Assembly: GCF_003579925.1 (NCBI RefSeq)
Contig: NZ_QUAL01000018.1
Span: forward strand, 1-59,599
DNA from: Jiangella rhizosphaerae
GTDB lineage: Bacteria; Actinomycetota; Actinomycetes; Jiangellales; Jiangellaceae
Reading direction: 5' to 3'
DNA: 59,599 bases
Shown one piece after another: positions 34,059 through 41,906 of the stretch. Position 1 is the first letter of the stretch; the number at the start of each line of letters is the position of its first letter. The notes beneath the pieces are model-generated. The model did not search any database. It was not told the DNA's origin and was given only the letters and a program-made list of their open reading frames with translations. Position numbers and translations under genes: made by a program.

Positions 34059-34198
34059 ACTCGGTGTCTACCGCCGCCGGAGCAACGGTGCGCAGCCGAA
34101 CTCAGGGATCTCTCAGGGACGGACTCAGGGACGGTGCTGGGGCTGTCCCCAGTCTTCGGGGCGTACGCCCGCGTTGTCGGTGTCATTCACTACGCTGA

Positions 34199-34311
34199 CC
34201 CTGTGGAGGGCCGTGCACACCGGCGACGACTGGGGGCCGGAGGCTCCCACGAGTCGTCGGTCCTGGGCGGAGTGAGTTGGAGCCAATGAGTTGACGTGCA
34301 CGGCCGGACAC
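34199..34311 (+). ncRNA. Conserved structured 5' UTR element, copy 2
   Basis: The second 113-base copy, before tmk. P1 is GGGCCGTGCAC (34208-34218) with GTGCACGGCCG (34296-34306), 10 of 11 paired. P2 is ACCGGCGAC (34219-34227) with GTCGTCGGT (34253-34261). P3 is TGGGGGCC (34231-34238) with GGCTCCCA (34242-34249), loop GGA. Relative to copy 1, P1 changes U-A to G-C, P2 G-C to A-U, and the P3 closing pair C-G to U-A. A TACGCT box (34191-34196) lies just upstream; the AGGAG of tmk follows after two bases. The distance to the start codon is 14 bases versus 15 in copy 1. Confidence 0.8.
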
Positions 34312-34325
34312 ATAGGAGTAGAGCT

Positions 34326-34952
34326 GTGAGCGGACCGCGAGGGCTGTTCGTCGCCTTCGAGGGCGGCGACGGTGTCGGCAAGACCACTCAGCAGGCGCTC
34401 CTGGCCGACTATCTGCGCGCCCAGGGCCGCGACGTCGTCGTCACCCGCGAGCCGGGCGACTCCCGCATCGGGCCGCAGGTGCGGGCCATCGTGCTCGACG
34501 GCGGCGAGCTCGACGCGCGAGCCGAGGCGCTGCTGTTCGCCGCCGACCGCGCCGACCACGTCGCGCACGTCGTCCGCCCGGCGCTCGCGCGCGGCGCCGT
34601 CGTGCTGGTCGACCGCTACGTCGACTCCTCCGTCACGTACCAGGGCGAGGGTCGCGGGCTCGGGCGCGAGCAGATCGCCGCCATCTCCACGTTCGCCACC
34701 CAGGGCCTACTGCCCGACCTCACGGTCGTGCTCGACCTCGACGAGGCGGCGCGGGCCGAGCGCGTGCGCCGGCAGGGCTACGTCGACCGCATCGAGCGCG
34801 AGCCCGACCACCTGCACGAGCGCGTCCGGCGGGCGTTCCTCGAGCTGGCCGCGGCCGCGCCCGACCGCTACCTCGTCGTCGACGCCGCCCGCCCGGCCGA
34901 GGAGATCGCGGCCGAGATCGCCGTCGCCGTCGAGAAGGTGCTGCGCACATGA
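34326..34952 (+). CDS. tmk: Thymidylate kinase
   Basis: A 208-aa kinase that phosphorylates dTMP to dTDP. The P-loop is EGGDGVGKTTQ, the DRx motif is VDRYVDSSVTYQGEGRGLG and the LID region includes RRQGYVDRIERE. GTG 34326 is supported by AGGAG seven bases upstream; the open frame to 34296 lies within the RNA element. Length is normal. It overlaps holB by four bases, a common tmk-holB pairing. Its 5' UTR carries RNA copy 2. Confidence 0.96.
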   Translation: MSGPRGLFVAFEGGDGVGKTTQQALLADYLRAQGRDVVVTREPGDSRIGPQVRAIVLDGGELDARAEALLFAADRADHVAHVVRPALARGAVVLVDRYVDSSVTYQGEGRGLGREQIAAISTFATQGLLPDLTVVLDLDEAARAERVRRQGYVDRIEREPDHLHERVRRAFLELAAAAPDRYLVVDAARPAEEIAAEIAVAVEKVLRT

Positions 34953-36106
34953 CCGTCTGGGACACCGTCGTCGGGCAGACCGTGGTGCCCGCCCTGCAAC
35001 GCACCGTCGCCGACGCCGCCGCGTACCTCGACGGCGGGCCGCGCGGCGCCATGACGCACGCGTGGCTGTTCACCGGGCCGCCGGGCTCGGGCCGGTCGGT
35101 CGTCGCGCGGGCGTTCGCCGCCGCGCTGCAGTGCCCCAACGGCGGCTGCGGCCAGTGCTCCGAGTGCGCCGACGTGCGCGCCCGCACCCATCCCGACGTC
35201 GCGTCGCTGGTCACCGAGGGCCTGAACATCCGCATCAGCCAGGTGCGCGAGCTGGTGCCGCGGGCGGCGCTGCGCCCGGCCCGCGGCCGCTGGCAGGTGG
35301 TCATCGTCGAGGACGCCGACCGCCTCGGCGAGGACGCCGCCGACGCGCTGCTGCTGTCGGTCGAGGAGCCGCCTGAGCGGACGGTGTGGATGCTGTGCGC
35401 TCCCACGGCCGAGGACATCGTGCCCACCATCCGCTCCCGGTGCCGCGTCGTGCATCTGCGCACGCCGCCGTACGCCGACGTCGCCCAGCACCTCGTCGCC
35501 ACCGCGGGCGTCGAGCAGGAGCTGGCCGAGTTCGCCGCCCGCGCCGCCCAGGGCCACGTCGGCCGGGCCCGCGCGCTGGCCACCGACCCCGAGGTCCGTG
35601 CCCGCCGCGCCGAGGTGCTGCGGCTGCCGTTCGACCTCGCCGACATCCGCCAGTGCCTCGACGCCGCCGCCAACCTCGTCGAGGCCGCCAAGGCCGACGC
35701 CGAGAAGCACTGCGACGCCCTCGACGAACGCGAGGTCGAGGAGCTGCGCAAGGCGCTCGGCGCCGGCACCACCGGCCGCAAGCCGCGCAACATCGAGGCC
35801 GCGGTGAAAGAGCTCGAGCGCGAGCAGAAGCTGCGCCGCACCCGGGTCCAGCGCGACTCCATCGACCGCGCGCTGGTCGACGTCCTGGCGCTCTACCGCG
35901 ACGTCATGATGCTGCAGCTGGGCGTGCGCACCGAGCTCGTCAACGAGGAGATGCGCCCGTCCATCGACCGCCTCGCCCGCTCCGGCACGCCCGCATCCAC
36001 CCTGCGCCGCATGGAGGCCGTGGTCGCCGCGCGCGAGGCGCTGCAGGCCAACGCGCTGCCGCTGCTCCAGCTCGAGTCCATGGCGCTGGCCCTGCGCGAG
36101 GGCTGA
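34949..36106 (+). CDS. holB: DNA polymerase III delta-prime subunit
   Basis: A 385-aa clamp-loader subunit. The AAA+ fold shows GPPGSGRSVV, where the Walker A Lys is Arg, in keeping with delta-prime being a non-ATPase stator. A zinc module CPNGGCGQCSECADV follows, then the SRC motif region STIRSRC seen here as TIRSRCRVVHLRT. Residues after about 220 include a highly charged helical stretch and a collar domain. It is translationally coupled to tmk by ATGA. Confidence 0.94.
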   Translation: MTVWDTVVGQTVVPALQRTVADAAAYLDGGPRGAMTHAWLFTGPPGSGRSVVARAFAAALQCPNGGCGQCSECADVRARTHPDVASLVTEGLNIRISQVRELVPRAALRPARGRWQVVIVEDADRLGEDAADALLLSVEEPPERTVWMLCAPTAEDIVPTIRSRCRVVHLRTPPYADVAQHLVATAGVEQELAEFAARAAQGHVGRARALATDPEVRARRAEVLRLPFDLADIRQCLDAAANLVEAAKADAEKHCDALDEREVEELRKALGAGTTGRKPRNIEAAVKELEREQKLRRTRVQRDSIDRALVDVLALYRDVMMLQLGVRTELVNEEMRPSIDRLARSGTPASTLRRMEAVVAAREALQANALPLLQLESMALALREG

Positions 36107-36130
36107 GCGCCTCCCGGTTAAGGTCGTCCG

Positions 36131-36913
36131 ATGGACGCCGACGCCGACCCGTGGAAGATCGTCGACGCGCTCGCCGAGTGGGCCGAGCGCACGCCGTGGT
36201 GCGACTGGGTGGAGCTCGGCGGGTCGCTGGGGCGCGGCGCGGGTGACCGCGTCTCCGACGTCGATGCCGGTCTGGGCGTCGTCCTCGACGGCGCCACGTA
36301 CGACGAGCGCCGCGACGCCGCGCTGGCGGCCGCGCGCGAGTACGCCGTCGTCGCCGACGAGCTGATCCAGCACCTCGGCAGCCCGGAGCAGCCGGCCGAC
36401 CACCTCGTCCTGCAGTACGCCGACGGCCGTCAGCTCAGCCTCGTCGTCATGACGGCGGACAGCCGGCCCGGGCTGGCACCGGGATCGCGGCCGGTGTTCG
36501 ACCGCTCCGGCCGGCTGGCCGAGCCGTTCTCGCCGTCCACCCTGCACGCCACCGACGAGGCGCGGCGCGAGTGGGCCTTCCTCGGCTGGTGGGGCCTGGC
36601 CGACGTCGCCAAGCATGCCGGGCGCGGCCGGGTCTGGCGGGCCATCGAGTCGCTGCACGAGGTGCGGTCGTTCGTCTGGCGGCTGCACGCCGCCGAGCTG
36701 GGCGTCGACTACCCGGTGTTCGGCGCGGTCAGTGTGCAGAACGCCGACTTGCCCGAGCCGGCCGGGTTGGCCGCGACCCTCCCCGCCGCCGCGGAGCCGG
36801 CCGCGATCATCGCCGCCGCACGGGCGCTCGGCGACGTGCTGGAGCCGCTGGCCGCGCCGCACGCCGTCGACGGTGTCCGGGCCGAGGCGCTGCGCCGACT
36901 CGCCGCGGCCTGA
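36131..36913 (+). CDS. Nucleotidyltransferase-fold protein
   Basis: A 260-aa protein. The polymerase-beta-type signature GGSLGRGAGDRVSDVD gives G31-S32 and the metal Asp pair D43/D45; a third acidic position may be in LQYADGRQLSLVV. It resembles aminoglycoside-type or MNT-like nucleotidyltransferases; the substrate is unknown. The TAAGGT box (36119-36124) six bases before the ATG suggests a leaderless mRNA, so it may be transcribed apart from holB. Confidence 0.82.
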   Translation: MDADADPWKIVDALAEWAERTPWCDWVELGGSLGRGAGDRVSDVDAGLGVVLDGATYDERRDAALAAAREYAVVADELIQHLGSPEQPADHLVLQYADGRQLSLVVMTADSRPGLAPGSRPVFDRSGRLAEPFSPSTLHATDEARREWAFLGWWGLADVAKHAGRGRVWRAIESLHEVRSFVWRLHAAELGVDYPVFGAVSVQNADLPEPAGLAATLPAAAEPAAIIAAARALGDVLEPLAAPHAVDGVRAEALRRLAAA

Positions 36914-37002
36914 CGCCGTTCACCGTCCGGTCGTCTTCCGGACACCCAGGCCCTCTGGCGTCTGCGCGGTTGACGACCTGTTGCTCATGAGGGGGGCCAC
37001 CG

Positions 37003-37240
37003 GTGACCCGACCGCGTCCATCGCACGTCCGCGCCGCCACCGCCGCGACGGCGGGCCTGGCACTGACGGGGCGTTCGCGCTGCCGGCGATCGCGGACATC
37101 GTCGACGAGCCGATCTCGCACTCCGCGTCCGGCGCGCGCCTGGAGCTCGCGCCGATCGGCACCTACGAAACCGGCGTCTTCGACGAGGGCGCGTCGGAGA
37201 TCGTGAGCTATGACGCCGGCTCCCAGTGGTCTGCCGCCGC
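37003..37240 (+). pseudogene. Remnant of a choice-of-anchor-I / alkaline-phosphatase-like secreted protein
   Basis: From GTG 37003 one frame encodes a signal-peptide-like start (VTRPRPSHVRAATAATAGLALTG). At the G-run near 37068 the sense shifts to another frame reading AFALPAIADIVDEPISHSA, then LELAPIGTYETGVFDEGASE and IVSYDAGSQ, which is the N-terminus of choice-of-anchor-I secreted proteins. One lost G explains the shift. After about 37240 similarity stops although the full protein should have hundreds of further residues. Both a frameshift and a truncation are therefore present. Confidence 0.72.
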
Positions 37241-37400
37241 AGCGCCTGACGTCGCGGCACCGCCTACGCGCGGCACACCACCTGCGGCGCTGGCCGATCT
37301 GGCGTTCGGCGAGACGTGGAGGATGTGGGCACGCCTCACGCTGGGCGCGCCCGTTTCGCGCTGTTTGTGGGGCTGTGGACAGCGATGATCATCCAGGATC

Positions 37401-37508
37401 GTCTACATCACGAGGATTTCGTGAGCTTCACCATGGCTGTAGGGGTGTTGACGCTGGGGTAATCCTCGTGATGGCTCCCGAATCACGGCGAAATCTCGCG
37501 ATGTGGAC
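37401..37508. repeat. Three related short inverted repeats
   Basis: CATCACGAGGATT (37406-37418) and AATCCTCGTGATG (37461-37473) are a perfect 13-base inverted repeat. A third, degenerate inverted copy at 37483-37508 has GATGTGGAC at its end and TCACGGCGAAATCTCGCG at its start. The common core is ACATC(A/G)CGAG-ATTTCG. It resembles a REP/BIME-like intergenic repeat. Confidence 0.65.
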
Positions 37509-37571
37509 GCTCCACGACACCAACGCCACACGCAAACGCGGCGAACGCACGCGGCGTCGTCGCCGCTCTTC

Positions 37572-37707
37572 CCCCGTCCCCCTGATAGCTGCCCGTTCTG
37601 AGCCGCGGGGGCGCGGGTCAAGCGGTCATCGCCGGCGCGAAGCGCCTCCATAGTCCGCTTGAGGCGCGCGCACGCGGCCAAGACAATCGGGCAGCAGGGG
37701 GACGGGG
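37572..37707. repeat. 136-bp imperfect inverted repeat
   Basis: Four segments pair in order around a centre near 37640: CCCCGTCCCCCTG with CAGGGGGACGGGG at the ends, CTGCCCG with CGGGCAG, GCCGCG with CGCGGC, and TCAAGCGG with CCGCTTGA. In all 34 bases on each side match, interrupted by small loops. No gene is visible within it. It could be a MITE-like element, a recombination site or a structured RNA. Confidence 0.7.
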
Positions 37708-37748
37708 CCAACGCCACAAACCCCAGGCCAACGCAGACCCATCCTGCC

Positions 37749-37925
37749 GGTGCGGTCCGGGCCGACGTCGGCACGGCCGAGCTCGACGCGCTGCTCATCG
37801 GCGCCGCCCGGGCGGTCGAGCACGCCGGCGGCGACCCCGACGTGCGCCGGCGCACGCTGGCGGTCATCCTCGACGGCCTGCGTCCCGGCCGCGGCGATGC
37901 CGTTTCCCGCGCTCCGACGCCTTAG
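37749..37925 (+). pseudogene. Truncated C-terminus of a TetR-family regulator
   Basis: The frame encodes GAVRADVGTAELDALLIGAA and then RAVEHAGGDPDVRRRTLAVI with a final LDGLRPG. This matches the end of TetR ligand-binding domains (an RADV turn, a long helix and a final GL-R). The N-terminal HTH is missing; the preceding DNA is the inverted repeat. It ends nine bases before the PSP1 gene start. Confidence 0.6.
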
Positions 37926-37928
37926 GGT
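37923..37928 (+). promoter_or_regulatory. Leaderless-type -10 of the PSP1 gene
   Basis: TAGGGT lies six bases before GTG 37935. No ribosome site precedes the GTG, which supports a leaderless mRNA starting at the GTG itself. Confidence 0.5.
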
Positions 37929-37934
37929 GGACGC

Positions 37935-38834
37935 GTGGGCATGGTGATGGCAGTGGCCTTCACCCGGTACGGGAGGCTCTACTACCTCGACCCGGGTGAG
38001 CACAGTCCACGCGTCGGCGACAAGGTCCTCGTCCCCACCGACGACGGCCCCGAGGTCGCCGAATGCGTGTGGGCGCCGCAGTGGGTCAGCGAGGACATCG
38101 GTGGCCTGCCCGTGTGCGAGGGGCCGGCCACCGAGAAGCACCTGCAGCGCGAGGAGCGCAACCGCCGCCGCCGGGCCGAGATCCGGGTCGCCGCGCGCCG
38201 GCTCATCCGCCACCACGACCTCCCGATGAAGATCGTCGGCGTCGACTACGTCGACACCCGCCCCGACGTCGACCAGCTGGTCACCATCTACTTCAGCGCG
38301 CCGCACCGGGTCGACTTCCGCGAGCTGGTGCGCGACCTCGCCCGTACCCTGCGGGCCCGCATCGACCTGCGTCAGCTCGGCGCCCGCGACGAAGCCCGCG
38401 TGCAGGGCGGCATCGGGCCGTGCGGCCGCGACACCTGCTGCTCGACGTTCCTCACCGACTTCGAGCCGGTGAGCGTGCGCATGGCGAAGGACCAGGACCT
38501 CCCGCTCAACCCGTTGAAGATCTCGGGCGCGTGCGGGCGGCTGATGTGCTGCCTCAAGTACGAGCATCCGCTGTACCAGGACTTCAAGCGCAGTGTGCCG
38601 ACCGTCGGCTGCGACGTCACCACCGACGACGGCGTCGAGGGCACCGTCGTCGCCTACAACGTCCCGGCCGAGACGGTGTACGTCCGCGACCGCGAGACCG
38701 GCCGCCGTGTCGCCTGCCCCAAGGCGAGCGTCTGCGGGTCCCGGCAGGCTTACGAGGGCGCCGTCGCCCAGGGGGCTCGCCGCACGCCCGACATCGAGGA
38801 CGACGTGTACGAGGACGACGGGGAGAACCTGTGA
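37935..38834 (+). CDS. PSP1-domain (RicT/YaaT-like) protein
   Basis: A 299-aa protein. The PSP1 domain (about residues 60-180) is followed by the Cys-rich blocks GPCGRDTCCSTFL and GACGRLMCCLKYE, typical of RicT/YaaT, which in Bacillus forms a complex with RicA and RicF and carries Fe-S clusters, affecting RNA processing and development. The C-terminus is acidic (DDVYEDDGENL). The gene overlaps the next by four bases (GTGA). It is part of the conserved holB-PSP1 neighbourhood, now separated by decayed DNA. Confidence 0.92.
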   Translation: MGMVMAVAFTRYGRLYYLDPGEHSPRVGDKVLVPTDDGPEVAECVWAPQWVSEDIGGLPVCEGPATEKHLQREERNRRRRAEIRVAARRLIRHHDLPMKIVGVDYVDTRPDVDQLVTIYFSAPHRVDFRELVRDLARTLRARIDLRQLGARDEARVQGGIGPCGRDTCCSTFLTDFEPVSVRMAKDQDLPLNPLKISGACGRLMCCLKYEHPLYQDFKRSVPTVGCDVTTDDGVEGTVVAYNVPAETVYVRDRETGRRVACPKASVCGSRQAYEGAVAQGARRTPDIEDDVYEDDGENL

Positions 38835-40438
38835 GACTCCGTGCCCTGGCCGGCCTGGCGGTGGCCGCCGTGGTGGCCGCCGCGGGCTGCTCGGCCGAGC
38901 CGGCGCGTGACGGCCAGCCGGCCGACGTGCCGGACCGGTCGACGCCGGCCCCCGACGCCACCGAGGGGATCGAGCCCGGGCTGGAGCCGTTCTACACGCA
39001 GCAGCTCGAGTGGCGCGACTGCGGCGAGGGCTACCAGTGCTCGACGGCCACCGTCCCGGTCGACTACGCCGACCCGGGCGGCGACACCCTCGAGCTGGCG
39101 CTGCTGCGGGCGCCGGCGACGGGCGACCAGCGTCTGGGCTCGCTGCTGGTCAACCCGGGCGGGCCGGGCGCGTCCGGCGTCGAGTACGCGCAGCTGGCCG
39201 GCTCGGTCGTCACCGAGCAGGTGCGCGAGCGCTACGACATCGTCGGCTTCGACCCCCGCGGCGTCGCCGAGTCCACCCCGGTCGACTGCGTCGACGACGC
39301 CGAGCTGGACGAGTACCTCGCCGCCGACGCCACCCCTGACGACGACGCCGAGATCGCCGACATGGAGGAGTCGATCCGCGATCTCGCCGCCGGGTGCGCG
39401 ACGAACTCCGGCGAGCTGGTTCCGCACATCGGCACCGCCGACGTCGCCCGCGACCTCGACGTGCTGCGCGCGGCGCTGGGTGACGAGAAGCTCAACTACC
39501 TCGGCAAGTCGTACGGCACGTTCATCGGCGCCCTCTACGCCGACCAGTTCCCCGACCGCGTCGGCCGGCTGGTGCTCGACGGCGCCATCGACCCCACGCT
39601 GTCCGGCGACGACCTCGGCCTCGGCCAGGCGCGCGGCTTCGAGCGGGCGCTGTCGGCGTTTCTGACCTGGTGCTTCGACCAGAGCGACTGCGCGCTCGGC
39701 TCGTCGGACGACGAGGCGCGCGCCACGCTGGCGGGGCTGCTGCGGCAGGCCGACCAGGAGCCGCTGGCCACCGACGACGAGAACCGCCCGCTCACCGAGT
39801 CGCTGGCGTTCTACGGCATCATCCTGCCGCTGTACCTCACTGCCGACGAGGGCTACGAGCCGCTCAACGAGGCGCTCGACCTCGCGCTCACCGAGGACGA
39901 CGGCACGCTGCTCATGACGTTCGCCGACCTCTACCTCGAGCGCAACAGCGACGGCACCTACAACGGCAACGCCAACGAGGTGATCAGCCTCGTCAACTGC
40001 ATGGACCATCCGGAGACCGCCACCGCCGACGAGGCGCGGGCGAGCCTGGCCGAGTTCAGCGCGGTGTCGCAGGTGTTCGGGCCGTTCCTCGCCTGGGGCG
40101 GGTTCGGCTGCTCCGCACTGGCCGACGGCCTGGCCGAGGCCGGCGTCGGCGGCGACGACGATCCCACGGCCACGCCCACCGGGGCGCCGGCGCCGCACCC
40201 GCCGGTCGCCGCACCGGGCGCCGACCCGATCCTCGTCGTCGGCACCACCGGCGACCCCGCCACGCCGTACGAGTGGGCGCAGTCGCTGAGCGAGCAGCTG
40301 TCGTCCGGTGTGCTGCTCACCTACGACTCCACCGTGCACACGGCCTACCTCGCGGGGAGCAACTGCATCGACGAGGCCGTCGACGCGTACCTGCTGGCCG
40401 GCACGGTGCCGGACGACGGCACGACGTGCGCCTCGTGA
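38831..40438 (+). CDS. TAP-type alpha/beta hydrolase lipoprotein
   Basis: A 535-aa lipoprotein (lipobox Cys20, AAAGC). The catalytic fold shows LLVNPGGPGASG (oxyanion loop), FDPRGVAEST, nucleophile Ser in YLGKSYGTFIG, Asp in VGTTGDPATPYEWA and His in DSTVHTAYL, the last two within the TAP-like C-terminal domain. Such proteins in Streptomyces are tripeptidyl aminopeptidases or prolyl-type exopeptidases that act outside the cell. Two disulfide-capable Cys pairs are present. It is translationally coupled to the PSP1 gene. Confidence 0.92.
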   Translation: MRLRALAGLAVAAVVAAAGCSAEPARDGQPADVPDRSTPAPDATEGIEPGLEPFYTQQLEWRDCGEGYQCSTATVPVDYADPGGDTLELALLRAPATGDQRLGSLLVNPGGPGASGVEYAQLAGSVVTEQVRERYDIVGFDPRGVAESTPVDCVDDAELDEYLAADATPDDDAEIADMEESIRDLAAGCATNSGELVPHIGTADVARDLDVLRAALGDEKLNYLGKSYGTFIGALYADQFPDRVGRLVLDGAIDPTLSGDDLGLGQARGFERALSAFLTWCFDQSDCALGSSDDEARATLAGLLRQADQEPLATDDENRPLTESLAFYGIILPLYLTADEGYEPLNEALDLALTEDDGTLLMTFADLYLERNSDGTYNGNANEVISLVNCMDHPETATADEARASLAEFSAVSQVFGPFLAWGGFGCSALADGLAEAGVGGDDDPTATPTGAPAPHPPVAAPGADPILVVGTTGDPATPYEWAQSLSEQLSSGVLLTYDSTVHTAYLAGSNCIDEAVDAYLLAGTVPDDGTTCAS

Positions 40439-40468
40439 ATCGCCGCGAACTATGCGGATAATGGAGTG

Positions 40469-41701
40469 ATGCGCCTTCGCTTGACCATCCGCCGGGCCGT
40501 GCTCGTGCTGAGTGCGGCGGTGCTGCTGACGTCGTGCAGCGGCTCCGACGACGGCGGCGCGGGCGGCGACGCCACCGCGCAGGCGGAGGGTCCCAAGTCG
40601 CAGCGGGTTCCGTTGCGCCTCGACGGCATCAGCGACGAGGTGGCGTTCGGCACCCCGCTGCAGTTGAGCGTCCCCCGCGGCCACATCGACTCCGTCGAGG
40701 TCGCCCCCGAGGGCGGCGAGCCGGTCGAGGGCCAGGTCGGCGACGACGGCAGCAGCTGGCAGAGCGCCGCGCCGCTGGAGCCCGGCGCCTCCTACGCCGT
40801 CACGGTCGTCGCGTCCGACCGGCTCGGCATGGAGCACACGTTCACCGACTCCTTCGCCGTCGGCGCCGTGCCCGACGCCAACCGCCTCACGCTGAGCATG
40901 CAGCCCACCGACGGCGCCGTCGTCGGGGTGGGCGCGCCCATCACCGTCCGGTTCGACCAAGAGGTCACCGAGCGCGAGAACGTCGAGCAGGCCATGCACG
41001 TGGCGTCGAACCCGCAGGTCGAGGGCTCGTGGCACTGGGTGAGCTCGCAGGAGGTGCACTTCCGGCCGAAGGAGTACTGGCCGTCGGGCACCCAGGTGCG
41101 GCTGAACCTCGACCTCAACGGCGTCCAGGCCGGCGCCGACCTCTGGGGCGGCCGCTCCTACGACCTCGACTTCACCGTCGGGAAGGCGCAGGTCGCCACC
41201 GTCGACGCCGCCACCCACACCATGACCTACAGCGTCGACGGTGCGGCCGTGGCCACCTGGGACACCAGTCTCGGCGCGCCCGAGTTCGCCACCCGCAACG
41301 GCACGTACATCGTGCTGGAGAAGTTCGAGACGCGGCAGATGACCTCGTGCAACGCGAACATCACCTGCGACCCGAACGACCCGAACTACTACGACCTCGA
41401 GGTGCCCAACTCCGTCCGCCTGACCTGGAGCGGCACGTTCGTCCACTCGGCGTCGTGGTCCGAGGGATCGCAGGGGTCCGAGAACGTGTCGCACGGGTGC
41501 ATCAACCTCAGCCAGGCCAACGGCGCCACGTTCTTCCAGCTGGCGCAGTACGGCGACATCGTCACGGTCGCCAACTCCACCCGCGGCCCCGAGGACCTCC
41601 TCCAGCGTGGCGACCCCGGCATGGCCGACTGGAACTACACCTGGGATCAGTACGTGGCCGGGTCGGCCCTCGGCGCTGCCATCACCACCGACGCTCTCTG
41701 A
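40469..41701 (+). CDS. L,D-transpeptidase lipoprotein
   Basis: A 410-aa cell-wall cross-linking enzyme. The lipobox Cys is residue 23 (LLTSC). Residues about 55-160 and 160-250 form two Ig-like domains, and the YkuD catalytic domain follows with SHGCINLS, catalytic C344. It makes 3-3 (meso-DAP to meso-DAP) peptidoglycan links, as in the LdtMt2 group. GATAAT (40457-40462) six bases before the ATG points to a leaderless mRNA; GTG 40466 is an alternative start. Confidence 0.94.
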   Translation: MRLRLTIRRAVLVLSAAVLLTSCSGSDDGGAGGDATAQAEGPKSQRVPLRLDGISDEVAFGTPLQLSVPRGHIDSVEVAPEGGEPVEGQVGDDGSSWQSAAPLEPGASYAVTVVASDRLGMEHTFTDSFAVGAVPDANRLTLSMQPTDGAVVGVGAPITVRFDQEVTERENVEQAMHVASNPQVEGSWHWVSSQEVHFRPKEYWPSGTQVRLNLDLNGVQAGADLWGGRSYDLDFTVGKAQVATVDAATHTMTYSVDGAAVATWDTSLGAPEFATRNGTYIVLEKFETRQMTSCNANITCDPNDPNYYDLEVPNSVRLTWSGTFVHSASWSEGSQGSENVSHGCINLSQANGATFFQLAQYGDIVTVANSTRGPEDLLQRGDPGMADWNYTWDQYVAGSALGAAITTDAL

Positions 41702-41747
41702 CCCCTCGATTGGGTGCCGGGCACCTTCACGCCCTATACTCATGCAC

Positions 41748-41769
41748 CGTGCCCGGTTCGCCGGGCACG
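41748..41769 (+). other. UUCG-capped hairpin immediately 5' of tRNA-Thr
   Basis: CGTGCCCGG (41748-41756), TTCG, CCGGGCACG (41761-41769) form a perfect nine-base stem with an extra-stable UUCG loop, ending one base before the tRNA. It may guide 5' processing by RNase P or terminate upstream transcription. A TATACT box (41735-41740) lies upstream. Confidence 0.7.
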
Positions 41770-41770
41770 C

Positions 41771-41846
41771 GCCGCCTTAGCTCAGTCGGTAGAGCGATTC
41801 ACTCGTAATGAATAGGTCGTCGGTTCGATTCCGACAGGCGGCTCCA
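41771..41846 (+). tRNA. tRNA-Thr (anticodon CGT)
   Basis: A 76-base cloverleaf: acceptor GCCGCCT pairs with AGGCGGC, D-arm GCTCAGTCGGTAGAGC, anticodon loop CTCGTAA with CGT at 41804-41806 and T-arm GTCGGTTCGATTCCGAC. The CCA end is encoded. It reads ACG threonine codons. Confidence 0.97.
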
Positions 41847-41856
41847 CACCACGTCC

Positions 41857-41885
41857 CGGCCGGTCAGGCTCCTCCTGACCGGCCG
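41857..41885. terminator. Bidirectional terminator hairpin
   Basis: A perfect 12-base stem, CGGCCGGTCAGG (41857-41868) with CCTGACCGGCCG (41874-41885), and loop CTCCT, followed by a short T-rich run. It lies ten bases after the tRNA and 21 bases from the end of the convergent ABC gene. Confidence 0.85.
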
Positions 41886-41906
41886 TTCTCGTTCCCGTAG
41901 GCGCGA

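Noticed and set aside
37572-37707. Integron attC site
   Set aside because: The inverted repeat lacks the conserved GTTRRRY and RYYYAAC ends and no integrase or cassette array is present.
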